This document shows positions 1 to 7,153 of a DNA stretch of 7,153 bases, piece by piece. A program made the translations under genes and the position numbers. The stretch is from an uncultured Clostridia bacterium. Lineage in GTDB: Bacteria > Bacillota > Clostridia > TANB77 > CAG-508. Every line of letters starts with the position of its first letter. The stretch's first letter is position 1. The stretch covers positions 1 through 7,153 of the forward strand of contig CAKOWZ010000035.1 in NCBI GenBank assembly GCA_934129745.1. Direction: 5' to 3'. The notes under the pieces were generated by a model. It saw nothing but the letters and a program-made list of their open reading frames with translations, did no database searches and was not told the origin of the DNA.

Positions 1-171
1 AAATCAACAGAAAAAGATATTTCAAACTTAAAAATAGAAGATTTAAAAGAAATAACAAAAGATCCTGATGTTTTGAATATTATTGCTTTACGAGAATTTA
101 TTAAAGAACACAATACAATAGGGTATTTTAATTATCAACAAACAAGAAAGGAGGAATCCAATGGCGAATAA
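1..171 (+). CDS. 3' end of an unidentified mobile-element gene (partial)
   Basis: Only the last 56 codons and the TAA stop (169-171) are in the window; the start lies upstream. Frame 1 is open from the first base, while the other two forward frames are closed early by stops, which is good support in DNA this A+T-rich. The visible peptide is hydrophilic and probably helical, rich in Lys, Glu, Asp and Ile, with a stretch LREFIKEHNTIGYFNYQQT before a charged tail ending SNGE. I see no catalytic motif, membrane segment or signal, and I do not recognise the family. Its stop lies 11 nt inside the next gene, and that gene's ribosome binding site is within this coding region, so the two are very probably in one operon with translational coupling. 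A role in the same conjugative element is inferred from position only. Confidence 0.72.
   Translation, partial: KSTEKDISNLKIEDLKEITKDPDVLNIIALREFIKEHNTIGYFNYQQTRKEESNGE
147..154 (+). promoter_or_regulatory. Ribosome binding site of the large polyvalent gene
   Basis: AAAGGAGG is a near-perfect Shine-Dalgarno sequence, 6 nt before the ATG at 161. It fixes that ATG as the start. It lies inside the last codons of the preceding gene, so ribosomes terminating at 169-171 are placed to restart here. Confidence 0.9.
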
Positions 172-3100
172 ATATCAATTAGTTAATGAAATGGCAAATG
201 AAACCATAAAATACATTTCTCAAAGTAGTGAAAACTGGATAGAATTTTTAAATACTGCTAGTAATAATTATAAATATTCTTTTAGTGAACAAGTATTGAT
301 ATATGCCCAAAAAGCAAATGCAACAGCTTGTGCTGATATAGAAACTTGGAATAAAAGGCTAAAAAGATGGGTAAATAAAGGTGCAAAAGGTATTGCATTA
401 TTATCCATTGAAAATGGTAGAAGTGTACTAAGACATGTATTTGATATTTCAGATACTCATAGTGGTATAGGTCAAGATTTAAAATTATGGGAAGTAAAAC
501 CTTCTTATACAAATGGAATTATTGAAACATTAGAAAATAGCTTTGGTAATTTAGAAATAAAAGATACTTTAGCTGAAGCAATTTATTCTAGTTCAATAAA
601 TTTAGTAGAAGATAACTTTCAAGATTATTTAGTTGATTTAAAAGAAGTTACAGAAGGAAGTTTTCTACAAGAATTAAATGACATTGAATTGGAATCTTAT
701 TTCAGAGGAATATTAGCAAATTCAATTGCATATATGACAATGAAAAGATGTGGAATTGATCCAATGGAACATTTTAGCCTAGCTGATTTTGAAATAATAA
801 AACAATTTAATAACAAAAGAGTTATTTCAAGATTAGGTGCTGCAACGAGTGATATTGCAGAACGAGAAATAAGAGAAATATATTCAAGTGTAATTAATTT
901 TGAAAAAAATAATAAATTAACAAATCGTACATTTGTTAATAACGAAAAAATGAATTATCATAATAATGAAGAAAAAAATAGTGAAGGGAGAAACGATTAT
1001 GATAGAATTAACATACAAACAAATGGGAGATTATCAGATACCACAAGTAGCATTACCAAAAACAAAGAAAATAACACAGGGGAGATTTTCAAGAATGAGG
1101 GAGAACTTCCTAAAAGAATACAAAAGAGGGTTATACGAGGAATTGATGATAGATGGCAAAATGGAAGAACATTTAGGAGAAATAGAACAGACAGCTCAAA
1201 AGAGAATGAAGCAAATAATAACAAGTTTAGCAGAAAAGAACCAAATAACAGAGAAAATGAAAAGAGAGAATCAAATGGAGTGGGTACAAGCAATGAACTC
1301 AATAAGAAACCAAGCAGAGGAAATGATAATAGCAGAGTTAATTTACAATTAAATCTTTTTGAAGACACTTATGTACCACCAATAAAAGAATTACCAAGTG
1401 TAGAAAAACAAATAGATAATATCAAAACACAAGCAGAAGTAGAAAATGCTCCTGCTTTTTCTTTTACACAAGAAATGATAGATAAAACATTACAAGATGG
1501 AACAGGACATCAAAATGGAAAATTTAGAGTATATAGATTATACCAAGAAACATTATCATCAAAAGAAAGACAAGATTTTTTAAAAAAGGAATTTAACTAT
1601 TATGGAACTAATGGTGTAGCTGGACTTGATGGTATATGGGTTGAATATACTCCAAGCAAAGGTCTAAAACTTTCTAAAAGAGAAGTTGAAGATACAATGC
1701 AAGTTAATTGGAATACAATAGAAAAGCGAATTGGAGAACTTATTACATTAGATAGATATTTTATCAATGATGAAAAAGAAAAATATCAAAATTGGTTAGA
1801 AAATGACTATGAAAATGAAAAATGGATGTTTAATCAAGTATTTAAAGATGAAAATGTTAACGAAAATGATAAAATAGAAATTCAAAATATAGATAAAAAT
1901 TATAAATTAAAAAATGGAAATTACTTTCACTTTCATACAAATGAAGAAGGATATTATTATGCCATATATGATAATAGAGGGACTGAAATTGATGGTGGAC
2001 TTTTAGAATATTCCCAAAATACAGATAAGGAAAATTTAGATGATATAAGAAAAGATTTAGCAGAGTTTACTGGTATTACAGAACTAATAGATAAAAATTT
2101 AGAAGAAGTTAGTCAAGAATTCATTGATAATTTGGAATTTGATATTATTCCAAGAGAAATTGAACAAGCTCAAAATGTATTGAATTTATTTAAGAAAAGA
2201 GAAGAAAATGCAGAACCACTTAATAGAGATGAGTATTATAAAAATCAAGAAAAGCATAATTATCATATAAATGATAACTTACTAGGAGAAGGTACTCCAA
2301 AGGAAAAAGTAAAAAGAAATATTGAGGCAATAAAACTTTTACATAAGTTAGAAGATGAAAATAGATTAGCAAATTCCGAAGAACAAAACATTTTGTCGAA
2401 ATATGTAGGTTGGGGTGGACTTCCAGATGTATTTGATGAAAATAAAACGAATTGGAATGAAGAATATTACGAATTAAAAGAACTATTAACAGATGAAGAA
2501 TATAAATCAGCAAGAGCCTCTACTTTAACCGCTTTTTATACACCACCAGTAGTTATAAATGCAATATATAATACTCTAAAAAATATGGGAGTTGAACAAG
2601 CAAATATACTTGAACCAAGTTGTGGTATAGGAAATTTTTTAGGAATGTTACCACAAGAAATGCAAAGTTCAAAACTCTATGGTGTAGAACTTGATACTAT
2701 AAGTGGCAAAATAGCAAAGCAATTATATCAAAAAGCAAACATTAAAATTCAAGGATATGAAAAGGCAGACTTTCCAGACTCATTTTTTGATATAGCAATA
2801 GGAAATGTACCATTTGGAGATTTTAAAGTAAATGATAAAAGATATGATAAGAATAATTTTTTAATTCATGATTATTTCTTTGCAAAAACTTTAGATAAAG
2901 TGAGACCAGGAGGAGTAATTGCATTTGTAACATCAAAAGGAACAATGGATAAAGCGAGTCCAGAGGTTAGAAGATATTTAGCACAACGAGCAGATCTTTT
3001 AGGTGCTATCAGATTACCAGATAATACATTTACAAAGAATGCAGGAACAAAAGTAACATCAGATATTATTTTCTTACAAAAAAGAGAAAATTTGACTGAT

Positions 3101-6100
3101 ATAATGCCAGATTGGGTATATCTAGACAGAGATGAAAACAATATTGCGATGAATAAATATTTTGTAGATAATCCCGAAATGATATTAGGAAAAATGGAAA
3201 TAGTATCTACTGCTTATGGCTATGATTCAACTTGTAAAGCTGAAGAAGATACAAATTTAGAAGAACAATTAAATTATGCAATAACTAATATACATGGAGA
3301 ATTACAGAATAATAGTATTGAAAATGAAATTGAACAAGAAGATACATCAATACCTGCAATTCCTACTGTTAAGAACTATTCTTATGCAGTAATAAATGAT
3401 AAATTGTATTTTAGAGAAAATTCAAAAATGATTTTACAAGATGAACTACCATTGACGGCACAAAACAGAATTAAAGGCTTGATTTTGTTAAGAGATCAAA
3501 CAAGAGAACTGATAAATTTCCAAATGGAAGATTATCCAGATGAGGAAATTCACACTGCACAAGCAAAATTAAATGACTTATATGATAGATTTACAAAAGA
3601 ATATGACTTAATAAATTCAAGAGCAAATGAAACAGCCTTTTCTAATGATAGTAGTTATTTCTTATTATGCTCACTTGAAAAAATAGATGGAGAGGGCAAA
3701 TGTGTTGGAAAAGCTGATATATTTAATAAAAGAACTATAAAAGCTAAAAAGAAAGTATTACAAGTAGATACTCCAGATGAAGCACTAATTTTATCTATAC
3801 AAGATAAAGCAAAAGTTGATTTAGATTATATGCAACAATTATGCAATATAAATAAAGAAGAAATAATAAAGAGTTTAGCAGGTGTTATTTTTAGAGTTCC
3901 TGATTATGAAATTTCTGATAACTGGGTAACTGCTGATGAATATTTATCTGGAAATGTTAGAGAGAAACTTAAAATTGCAGAACAATTTGCAAAAGAAGAT
4001 TCTAGTTTTAATATAAATGTTGAAAAACTAAAAGAGGTAATTCCAAAAGACCTTACTGCAAGTGAAATTGGAATTAAGTTGGGTTCAACATGGATACCAC
4101 CAGAAATTATTAGAAAGTTTATTTTTGAATTATTAGATACACCAAGTTATAACAGATGGGATATTCATGTTAAATATTCAAACATAACTGCTGAATGGTA
4201 TATTGATGGGAAAAGTAATGATAAAAATAATGTAAAAGCATACACAACTTATGGTACATCAAGAATAAATGCATACAAAATAATAGAACAAACACTTAAT
4301 CTAAAAGATGTGAAAATATTTGATACATTTATAGATGATGAAGGAAGAAAACAAAGAGTATTAAACAGGAAAGAAACAGCAATAGCTTGTAGTAAACAAG
4401 ATGCAATAAAAGAGGCATTCTTAAATTGGGTATGGGAAGATCCAGAAAGAAGAAATGATTTAGTAAGACTTTATAATGATAAATTTAATTGTATAAGACC
4501 ACGAGAATACGATGGTTCTCATATAGATTTTGTAGGAATGAATCCTGAAATAAAATTGAGAAAACATCAATTAAATGCAGTAGCACATATCTTATATGGA
4601 AATAATACTTTGTTAGCACATGAAGTTGGTGCAGGAAAGACATTTGAAATGGTTGCAGCAGCAATGGAAAGTAAGCGTTTAAGCTTATGCAATAAGTCTT
4701 TATTTGTTGTGCCAAATCATATTATAGAGCAGTTTGCAAGTGAGTTTTTGCAACTTTATCCAAGTGCTAACATTTTAGTTGCCACGAAAAAAGATTTTGA
4801 AACAAAAAATAGGAAAAAATTTTGTAGCAGAATTGCCACAGGAGAATTTGATGCAGTAATCATTGGACATTCGCAATTTGAAAGAATACCAATGTCAATA
4901 GAAAGGCAAATTACATTATTAGAAGAACAAATAAATGATATTACGAAAGGAATTGCATCAGAAAAAGCAAATAAAGGAGAAAATTATACTATTAAACAAA
5001 TGGAAAAGACCAGAAAATCATTAGAAAATAGATTAGAAAAATTACATAAGGAAGAAAGAAAAGATGATGTAGTTACATTTGAAGAACTAGGCGTAGATAA
5101 ATTATTTGTTGATGAAGCTCACAACTATAAGAATTTATTTTTATATAGTAAAATGCGTAATGTAGGTGGAATAGCACAAACTGAAGCACAAAAATCTTCG
5201 GATCTTTTTATGAAGTGTAGATATTTGGATGAAATAACAGGTGGAAAAGGAACTGTATTTGCTACTGGAACACCAGTAAGTAATTCAATGGCAGAACTTT
5301 ATACTATGCAAAGATATCTACAGTATGGAGAATTAAGAAGAAATGATTTAGAACATTTTGATAACTGGGCTAGTACATTTGGAGAAACAATAACGGCAAT
5401 AGAGCTTGCACCAGAGGGAAGTGGATATAGGGCAAAAACTAGATTTGCCAAATTTCATAATTTGCCAGAGTTAATATCTTTGTTTAAAGAAGTAGCAGAT
5501 ATTCAAACTGCTGAAACATTAAATTTACCTACACCAGAATTTGAAAATATAAATGTCGTTGTAAAACCAAGTGAAATACAACAAGAAATGGTTAAGGCTT
5601 TGGGAGAAAGAGCAGAAAAAATAAGGTCAGGAGCAGTTGATGCAACAGAAGATAATATGCTAAAAATCACAAATGAGGGTAGAAAACTCGCACTAGATCA
5701 AAGACTTATAAACCCTTTATTGCCAGATTCCGAAAGTAGTAAAGTAAATTCATGTTGTGAAAATATTTATAGAATATGGGATGAAAATAGTGAGAAAAAA
5801 TCAACACAACTTGTATTTTGTGATTTATCAACTCCAAAAGATTTAAAAGGATATGAAAAAGAAGAATTTACAGATATATATAATGAGTTAAAGAAAAAGC
5901 TAATTCAAAAAGGTATTCCACCTGATGAAATAGCTTTTATCCATGAGGCAGACAATGAAGTTAAAAAGAAAGAATTATTTAGCAAAGTGAGAAAAGGACA
6001 GGTTAGAGTGTTAATAGGTTCAACTCAAAAAATGGGAGCAGGTACTAATGTTCAAGATAAGTTAATTGCAACACACCATTTAGACTGTGCATGGAAACCA

Positions 6101-7045
6101 TCAGACCTAACGCAACGCAATGGCAGAATGATTAGACAGGGAAATGAAAATAAAAAGGTATATGTATATTCTTATGTTACAGAAAAAACATTTGATAGCT
6201 ATATGTATCAATTAGTAGAACAAAAACAGAAATTTATTTCTCAAATAATGACATCAAAAACTCCTGCAAGAACAATGGAAGATATTGATGATAAAGCACT
6301 AACCTACGGAGAAATAAAAGCTCTTGCAACAGGAAATCCTAAAATATTAGAAAAAACATCATTAGATACAGATGTGGCAAAATTAAGATTATTAAAACAA
6401 GAATTTATGAACCAAAAATATTCATTACAAGATAGAATTATAAAGTATTTCCCAGAAGAAATAGTAAGACTTAATAATAAAATTGGAGCAATGGAAGAAG
6501 ATACTATTAAATTGCAAGAATATACTAAACCAAATGCAGATGGTTTTTCTACTATGAAAATAAATGGAATAATATATACTGAAAAACAAGAGGCTGGAAA
6601 GAGCCTATTACAAAGTATAAATAATTTAAAAAGTATGGAAACAAGAGAAATAGGAGAATATAGAGGATTTACAATGGAGATTAGTTTTGATTCAATAACA
6701 AGAAATATTAGGTTAAAACTAAAAAATAAATTTAGTTATTCTATTGATTTAGGAACTGATGTAAATGGAAATATAACAAGAATAAATAACTGTTTAGAGA
6801 ATATTGCAAAAGACATTCCTCACGAAAGAGATTTATTAGATAATACATATTTTCAATTAGAAAATGCAAAACAAGAATCTCAAAAAGAATTTCCTAAAGA
6901 ACAAGAATTACAAGAAAAGTTACGAAAACTAGAAGAAATAAATGCAGAATTAAAAATAAATGAAAATGAACATGAAATGTTAGGAGATGAAAAGGAAGAA
7001 AAACAAGATAAATCTCCTGATAAAAATTCTCCAGAAAGATGTTAA
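161..7045 (+). CDS. Large polyvalent protein: ArdC-like N-terminus, DNA methyltransferase and SNF2-like helicase (DarB-like)
   Basis: A 2294-residue cytoplasmic protein with no signal peptide or membrane segment, of the giant methylase-helicase family of Bacillota conjugative elements; phage P1 DarB has the same general architecture. Visible modules: residues 1-105, ArdC-N-like ssDNA-binding module (YSFSEQVLIYAQ, W..KG.KGIALL, HVFDIS 92-97); about 105-270, helical region without HExxH; 280-398, low-complexity linker overlapping tnpV; 396-400, QLNLF; 433-550 and 575-620, accessory domains; about 700-1000, methyltransferase with YVGWGG 748-753, FYTPP 792-796, EPSCGIGNF 818-826, GVELD 841-845 and NVPF 882-885; about 1465-2010, helicase with HQ 1469-1470, Walker A GAGKT 1490-1494, DEAH 1651-1654, TGTP 1702-1705, GAGTN 1959-1963 and QRNGRMIRQG 1985-1994. 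A coiled coil (about 1578-1637) separates Walker A from DEAH. The C-terminus is coiled coil and an acidic tail. Both enzymatic halves look intact. Antirestriction or DNA processing during transfer is inferred from the family; substrate and target site are unknown. Confidence 0.93.
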   Translation: MANKYQLVNEMANETIKYISQSSENWIEFLNTASNNYKYSFSEQVLIYAQKANATACADIETWNKRLKRWVNKGAKGIALLSIENGRSVLRHVFDISDTHSGIGQDLKLWEVKPSYTNGIIETLENSFGNLEIKDTLAEAIYSSSINLVEDNFQDYLVDLKEVTEGSFLQELNDIELESYFRGILANSIAYMTMKRCGIDPMEHFSLADFEIIKQFNNKRVISRLGAATSDIAEREIREIYSSVINFEKNNKLTNRTFVNNEKMNYHNNEEKNSEGRNDYDRINIQTNGRLSDTTSSITKNKENNTGEIFKNEGELPKRIQKRVIRGIDDRWQNGRTFRRNRTDSSKENEANNNKFSRKEPNNRENEKRESNGVGTSNELNKKPSRGNDNSRVNLQLNLFEDTYVPPIKELPSVEKQIDNIKTQAEVENAPAFSFTQEMIDKTLQDGTGHQNGKFRVYRLYQETLSSKERQDFLKKEFNYYGTNGVAGLDGIWVEYTPSKGLKLSKREVEDTMQVNWNTIEKRIGELITLDRYFINDEKEKYQNWLENDYENEKWMFNQVFKDENVNENDKIEIQNIDKNYKLKNGNYFHFHTNEEGYYYAIYDNRGTEIDGGLLEYSQNTDKENLDDIRKDLAEFTGITELIDKNLEEVSQEFIDNLEFDIIPREIEQAQNVLNLFKKREENAEPLNRDEYYKNQEKHNYHINDNLLGEGTPKEKVKRNIEAIKLLHKLEDENRLANSEEQNILSKYVGWGGLPDVFDENKTNWNEEYYELKELLTDEEYKSARASTLTAFYTPPVVINAIYNTLKNMGVEQANILEPSCGIGNFLGMLPQEMQSSKLYGVELDTISGKIAKQLYQKANIKIQGYEKADFPDSFFDIAIGNVPFGDFKVNDKRYDKNNFLIHDYFFAKTLDKVRPGGVIAFVTSKGTMDKASPEVRRYLAQRADLLGAIRLPDNTFTKNAGTKVTSDIIFLQKRENLTDIMPDWVYLDRDENNIAMNKYFVDNPEMILGKMEIVSTAYGYDSTCKAEEDTNLEEQLNYAITNIHGELQNNSIENEIEQEDTSIPAIPTVKNYSYAVINDKLYFRENSKMILQDELPLTAQNRIKGLILLRDQTRELINFQMEDYPDEEIHTAQAKLNDLYDRFTKEYDLINSRANETAFSNDSSYFLLCSLEKIDGEGKCVGKADIFNKRTIKAKKKVLQVDTPDEALILSIQDKAKVDLDYMQQLCNINKEEIIKSLAGVIFRVPDYEISDNWVTADEYLSGNVREKLKIAEQFAKEDSSFNINVEKLKEVIPKDLTASEIGIKLGSTWIPPEIIRKFIFELLDTPSYNRWDIHVKYSNITAEWYIDGKSNDKNNVKAYTTYGTSRINAYKIIEQTLNLKDVKIFDTFIDDEGRKQRVLNRKETAIACSKQDAIKEAFLNWVWEDPERRNDLVRLYNDKFNCIRPREYDGSHIDFVGMNPEIKLRKHQLNAVAHILYGNNTLLAHEVGAGKTFEMVAAAMESKRLSLCNKSLFVVPNHIIEQFASEFLQLYPSANILVATKKDFETKNRKKFCSRIATGEFDAVIIGHSQFERIPMSIERQITLLEEQINDITKGIASEKANKGENYTIKQMEKTRKSLENRLEKLHKEERKDDVVTFEELGVDKLFVDEAHNYKNLFLYSKMRNVGGIAQTEAQKSSDLFMKCRYLDEITGGKGTVFATGTPVSNSMAELYTMQRYLQYGELRRNDLEHFDNWASTFGETITAIELAPEGSGYRAKTRFAKFHNLPELISLFKEVADIQTAETLNLPTPEFENINVVVKPSEIQQEMVKALGERAEKIRSGAVDATEDNMLKITNEGRKLALDQRLINPLLPDSESSKVNSCCENIYRIWDENSEKKSTQLVFCDLSTPKDLKGYEKEEFTDIYNELKKKLIQKGIPPDEIAFIHEADNEVKKKELFSKVRKGQVRVLIGSTQKMGAGTNVQDKLIATHHLDCAWKPSDLTQRNGRMIRQGNENKKVYVYSYVTEKTFDSYMYQLVEQKQKFISQIMTSKTPARTMEDIDDKALTYGEIKALATGNPKILEKTSLDTDVAKLRLLKQEFMNQKYSLQDRIIKYFPEEIVRLNNKIGAMEEDTIKLQEYTKPNADGFSTMKINGIIYTEKQEAGKSLLQSINNLKSMETREIGEYRGFTMEISFDSITRNIRLKLKNKFSYSIDLGTDVNGNITRINNCLENIAKDIPHERDLLDNTYFQLENAKQESQKEFPKEQELQEKLRKLEEINAELKINENEHEMLGDEKEEKQDKSPDKNSPERC
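933..961 (+). promoter_or_regulatory. Possible internal promoter for tnpV
   Basis: TTGTTA (933-938; 4 of 6 to TTGACA) is separated by exactly 17 nt from TATCAT (956-961; 5 of 6 to TATAAT). Transcription would start near 968, leaving about 30 nt of leader containing the tnpV ribosome binding site. An A+T-rich tract precedes the -35. The position is right for the nested gene, but matches of this quality arise by chance in DNA this A+T-rich. Confidence 0.35.
984..990 (+). promoter_or_regulatory. Ribosome binding site of nested tnpV
   Basis: AAGGGAG lies 8 nt before the ATG at 999. It decides the start. The upstream in-frame ATG at 966 has no such site and would add an unusual MKKKIVKGETI extension, whereas starting at 999 gives the MIELTY beginning expected of TnpV. 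The site lies inside the coding sequence of the large protein. Confidence 0.72.
999..1352 (+). CDS. tnpV: TnpV family transposon-encoded protein, nested in the +1 frame of the large gene
   Basis: A complete 117-residue ORF lying wholly inside the large gene, same strand, shifted +1. The protein is recognisable as TnpV, the small family (Pfam TnpV) named from Tn4451/Tn4453. The N-terminus MIELTYKQMGDYQIP precedes a Pro-containing segment (VALPKT). A central RMRENFLKEYKRGLYEEL follows, then a helical stretch (GKMEEHLGEIEQTAQKRM), the NQMEWVQAMNSIRNQAEE signature, and an ILIYN-like end (AELIYN). Length is normal for the family. The product is an ordinary amphipathic helical protein, whereas the overlapping frame encodes a hydrophobic-poor linker, so these bases look shaped mainly by tnpV. 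It has its own Shine-Dalgarno and a candidate promoter. Nowhere else in the 6.9-kb gene does a forward out-of-frame ORF reach this length. The biochemical role of TnpV is, to my knowledge, not established; a part in element excision or regulation is only a guess. It would be easy to miss, because annotation pipelines usually drop nested ORFs. Confidence 0.82.
   Translation: MIELTYKQMGDYQIPQVALPKTKKITQGRFSRMRENFLKEYKRGLYEELMIDGKMEEHLGEIEQTAQKRMKQIITSLAEKNQITEKMKRENQMEWVQAMNSIRNQAEEMIIAELIYN
1346..1360 (+). other. Codons for a putative beta-clamp-binding motif (QLNLF) in the large protein
   Basis: Residues 396-400 read QLNLF. This fits the known bacterial sliding-clamp pentapeptide consensus QL(S/D)LF, with Asn at the tolerant third position. 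It sits at the end of the disordered linker and is followed by acidic residues (ED), an exposed setting typical of such motifs. The tnpV stop codon (1350-1352) falls within these codons in the other frame. The motif is short, so binding is inferred. Confidence 0.45.
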
Positions 7046-7068
7046 AAAAATTAAATTTATGCTATAAT
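7042..7068 (+). promoter_or_regulatory. Extended -10 promoter just after the large gene
   Basis: TGCTATAAT (7060-7068) is a perfect TATAAT -10 with the TG extension one base upstream. The -35 is weak: TTAAAA at 7042-7047 with a short 15-nt spacer, or GTTAAA at 7041-7046 with 16 nt, as expected when an extended -10 compensates. The -35 region overlaps the TAA stop (7043-7045). Transcription would begin about 7075 and run out of the window. The rest of 7046-7153 contains no ORF and no convincing terminator, so the promoter probably serves a gene or small RNA beyond the right edge. Confidence 0.6.
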
Positions 7069-7153
7069 GATTTCATCAAATAGTAATTTGTATAAGAAAT
7101 TATATTAGTAAATGAAATAAATTTAATAAAAAATTAATTGTTTTTGTATTTAT

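Noticed and set aside
282..512. Minus-strand ORFs near the start of the large gene (and a similar one at 4485-4715)
   Set aside because: They are antisense to well-conserved ArdC-like and helicase motifs, with the Leu/Tyr/His-rich composition typical of shadows.
966..998. Upstream ATG at 966 as the start of the nested gene
   Set aside because: There is no Shine-Dalgarno before it, and the extra 11 residues (MKKKIVKGETI) do not fit the TnpV N-terminus. The ATG at 999 has AAGGGAG at good spacing.
997..1368. Minus-strand ORF of 123 codons opposite tnpV
   Set aside because: Its product is dominated by Leu, Ser and Phe, the reverse reading of A-rich codons, with no ribosome binding site or family resemblance. 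It is a shadow.
2220..3141. Minus-strand ORFs within the methyltransferase region
   Set aside because: They lie opposite conserved methyltransferase codons, give Leu/Tyr/His-rich or nondescript proteins and lack supporting signals.
161..7045. A frameshift or pseudogene explanation for the linker/tnpV overlap
   Set aside because: The large frame is open throughout and resumes motif-bearing sequence, and tnpV is complete with its own start and stop, so neither reading looks broken.
7084..7102. Inverted repeat TAATTT...AAATTA as a terminator
   Set aside because: The stem is only six A/T pairs with a 7-nt loop and no following T run. A 5-bp repeat at 7123-7137 is equally weak. In DNA this A+T-rich both are expected by chance.

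Overview
The window is A+T-rich (about 70% by eye) and is almost entirely one very large gene. Three things point to an integrative conjugative or mobilizable element in a low-GC Bacillota host, most likely a gut-type clostridium or relative: strong AAAGGAGG-type ribosome binding sites, A-ending codons (AGA, ATA, GAA), and the gene families present. There is no rRNA, tRNA, CRISPR array, relaxase or integrase here, so the window is an internal slice of the element.

Layout. Bases 1-171 hold the 3' end of an unidentified gene. It overlaps by 11 nt the start of a 2294-residue protein (161-7045). That protein is a 'large polyvalent' mobile-element protein related in architecture to phage P1 DarB: an ArdC-like N-terminal module, a disordered linker, accessory modules, an N6-adenine-type DNA methyltransferase domain, and a complete SF2/SNF2-like helicase with a coiled-coil insertion. 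It is expected to act on or protect element DNA during entry into a new host. Bases 7046-7153 are a very A+T-rich intergenic stretch with a good extended -10 promoter reading rightward, out of the window.

The most notable feature is a second gene hidden inside the large one. At 999-1352, in the +1 frame, lies a complete 117-codon ORF with its own Shine-Dalgarno sequence and a plausible upstream promoter. Its product is recognisable as TnpV, the small transposon-encoded protein named from the Tn4451/Tn4453 family. The same bases read in the large protein's frame give only a hydrophobic-poor, N/R/K/E/S-rich linker (residues 280-398). This is a same-strand overlapping gene pair. In the large frame the linker ends in QLNLF (residues 396-400), which fits the bacterial beta-sliding-clamp binding pentapeptide. 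The tnpV stop codon lies inside the codons for that motif.

Working model (inference): the upstream gene and the large protein are translated from one operon mRNA with coupling at the 11-nt overlap. TnpV is made from the internal start, either on the same mRNA or from its own promoter. The large protein remodels and possibly methylates incoming DNA, perhaps docked at the replication clamp.
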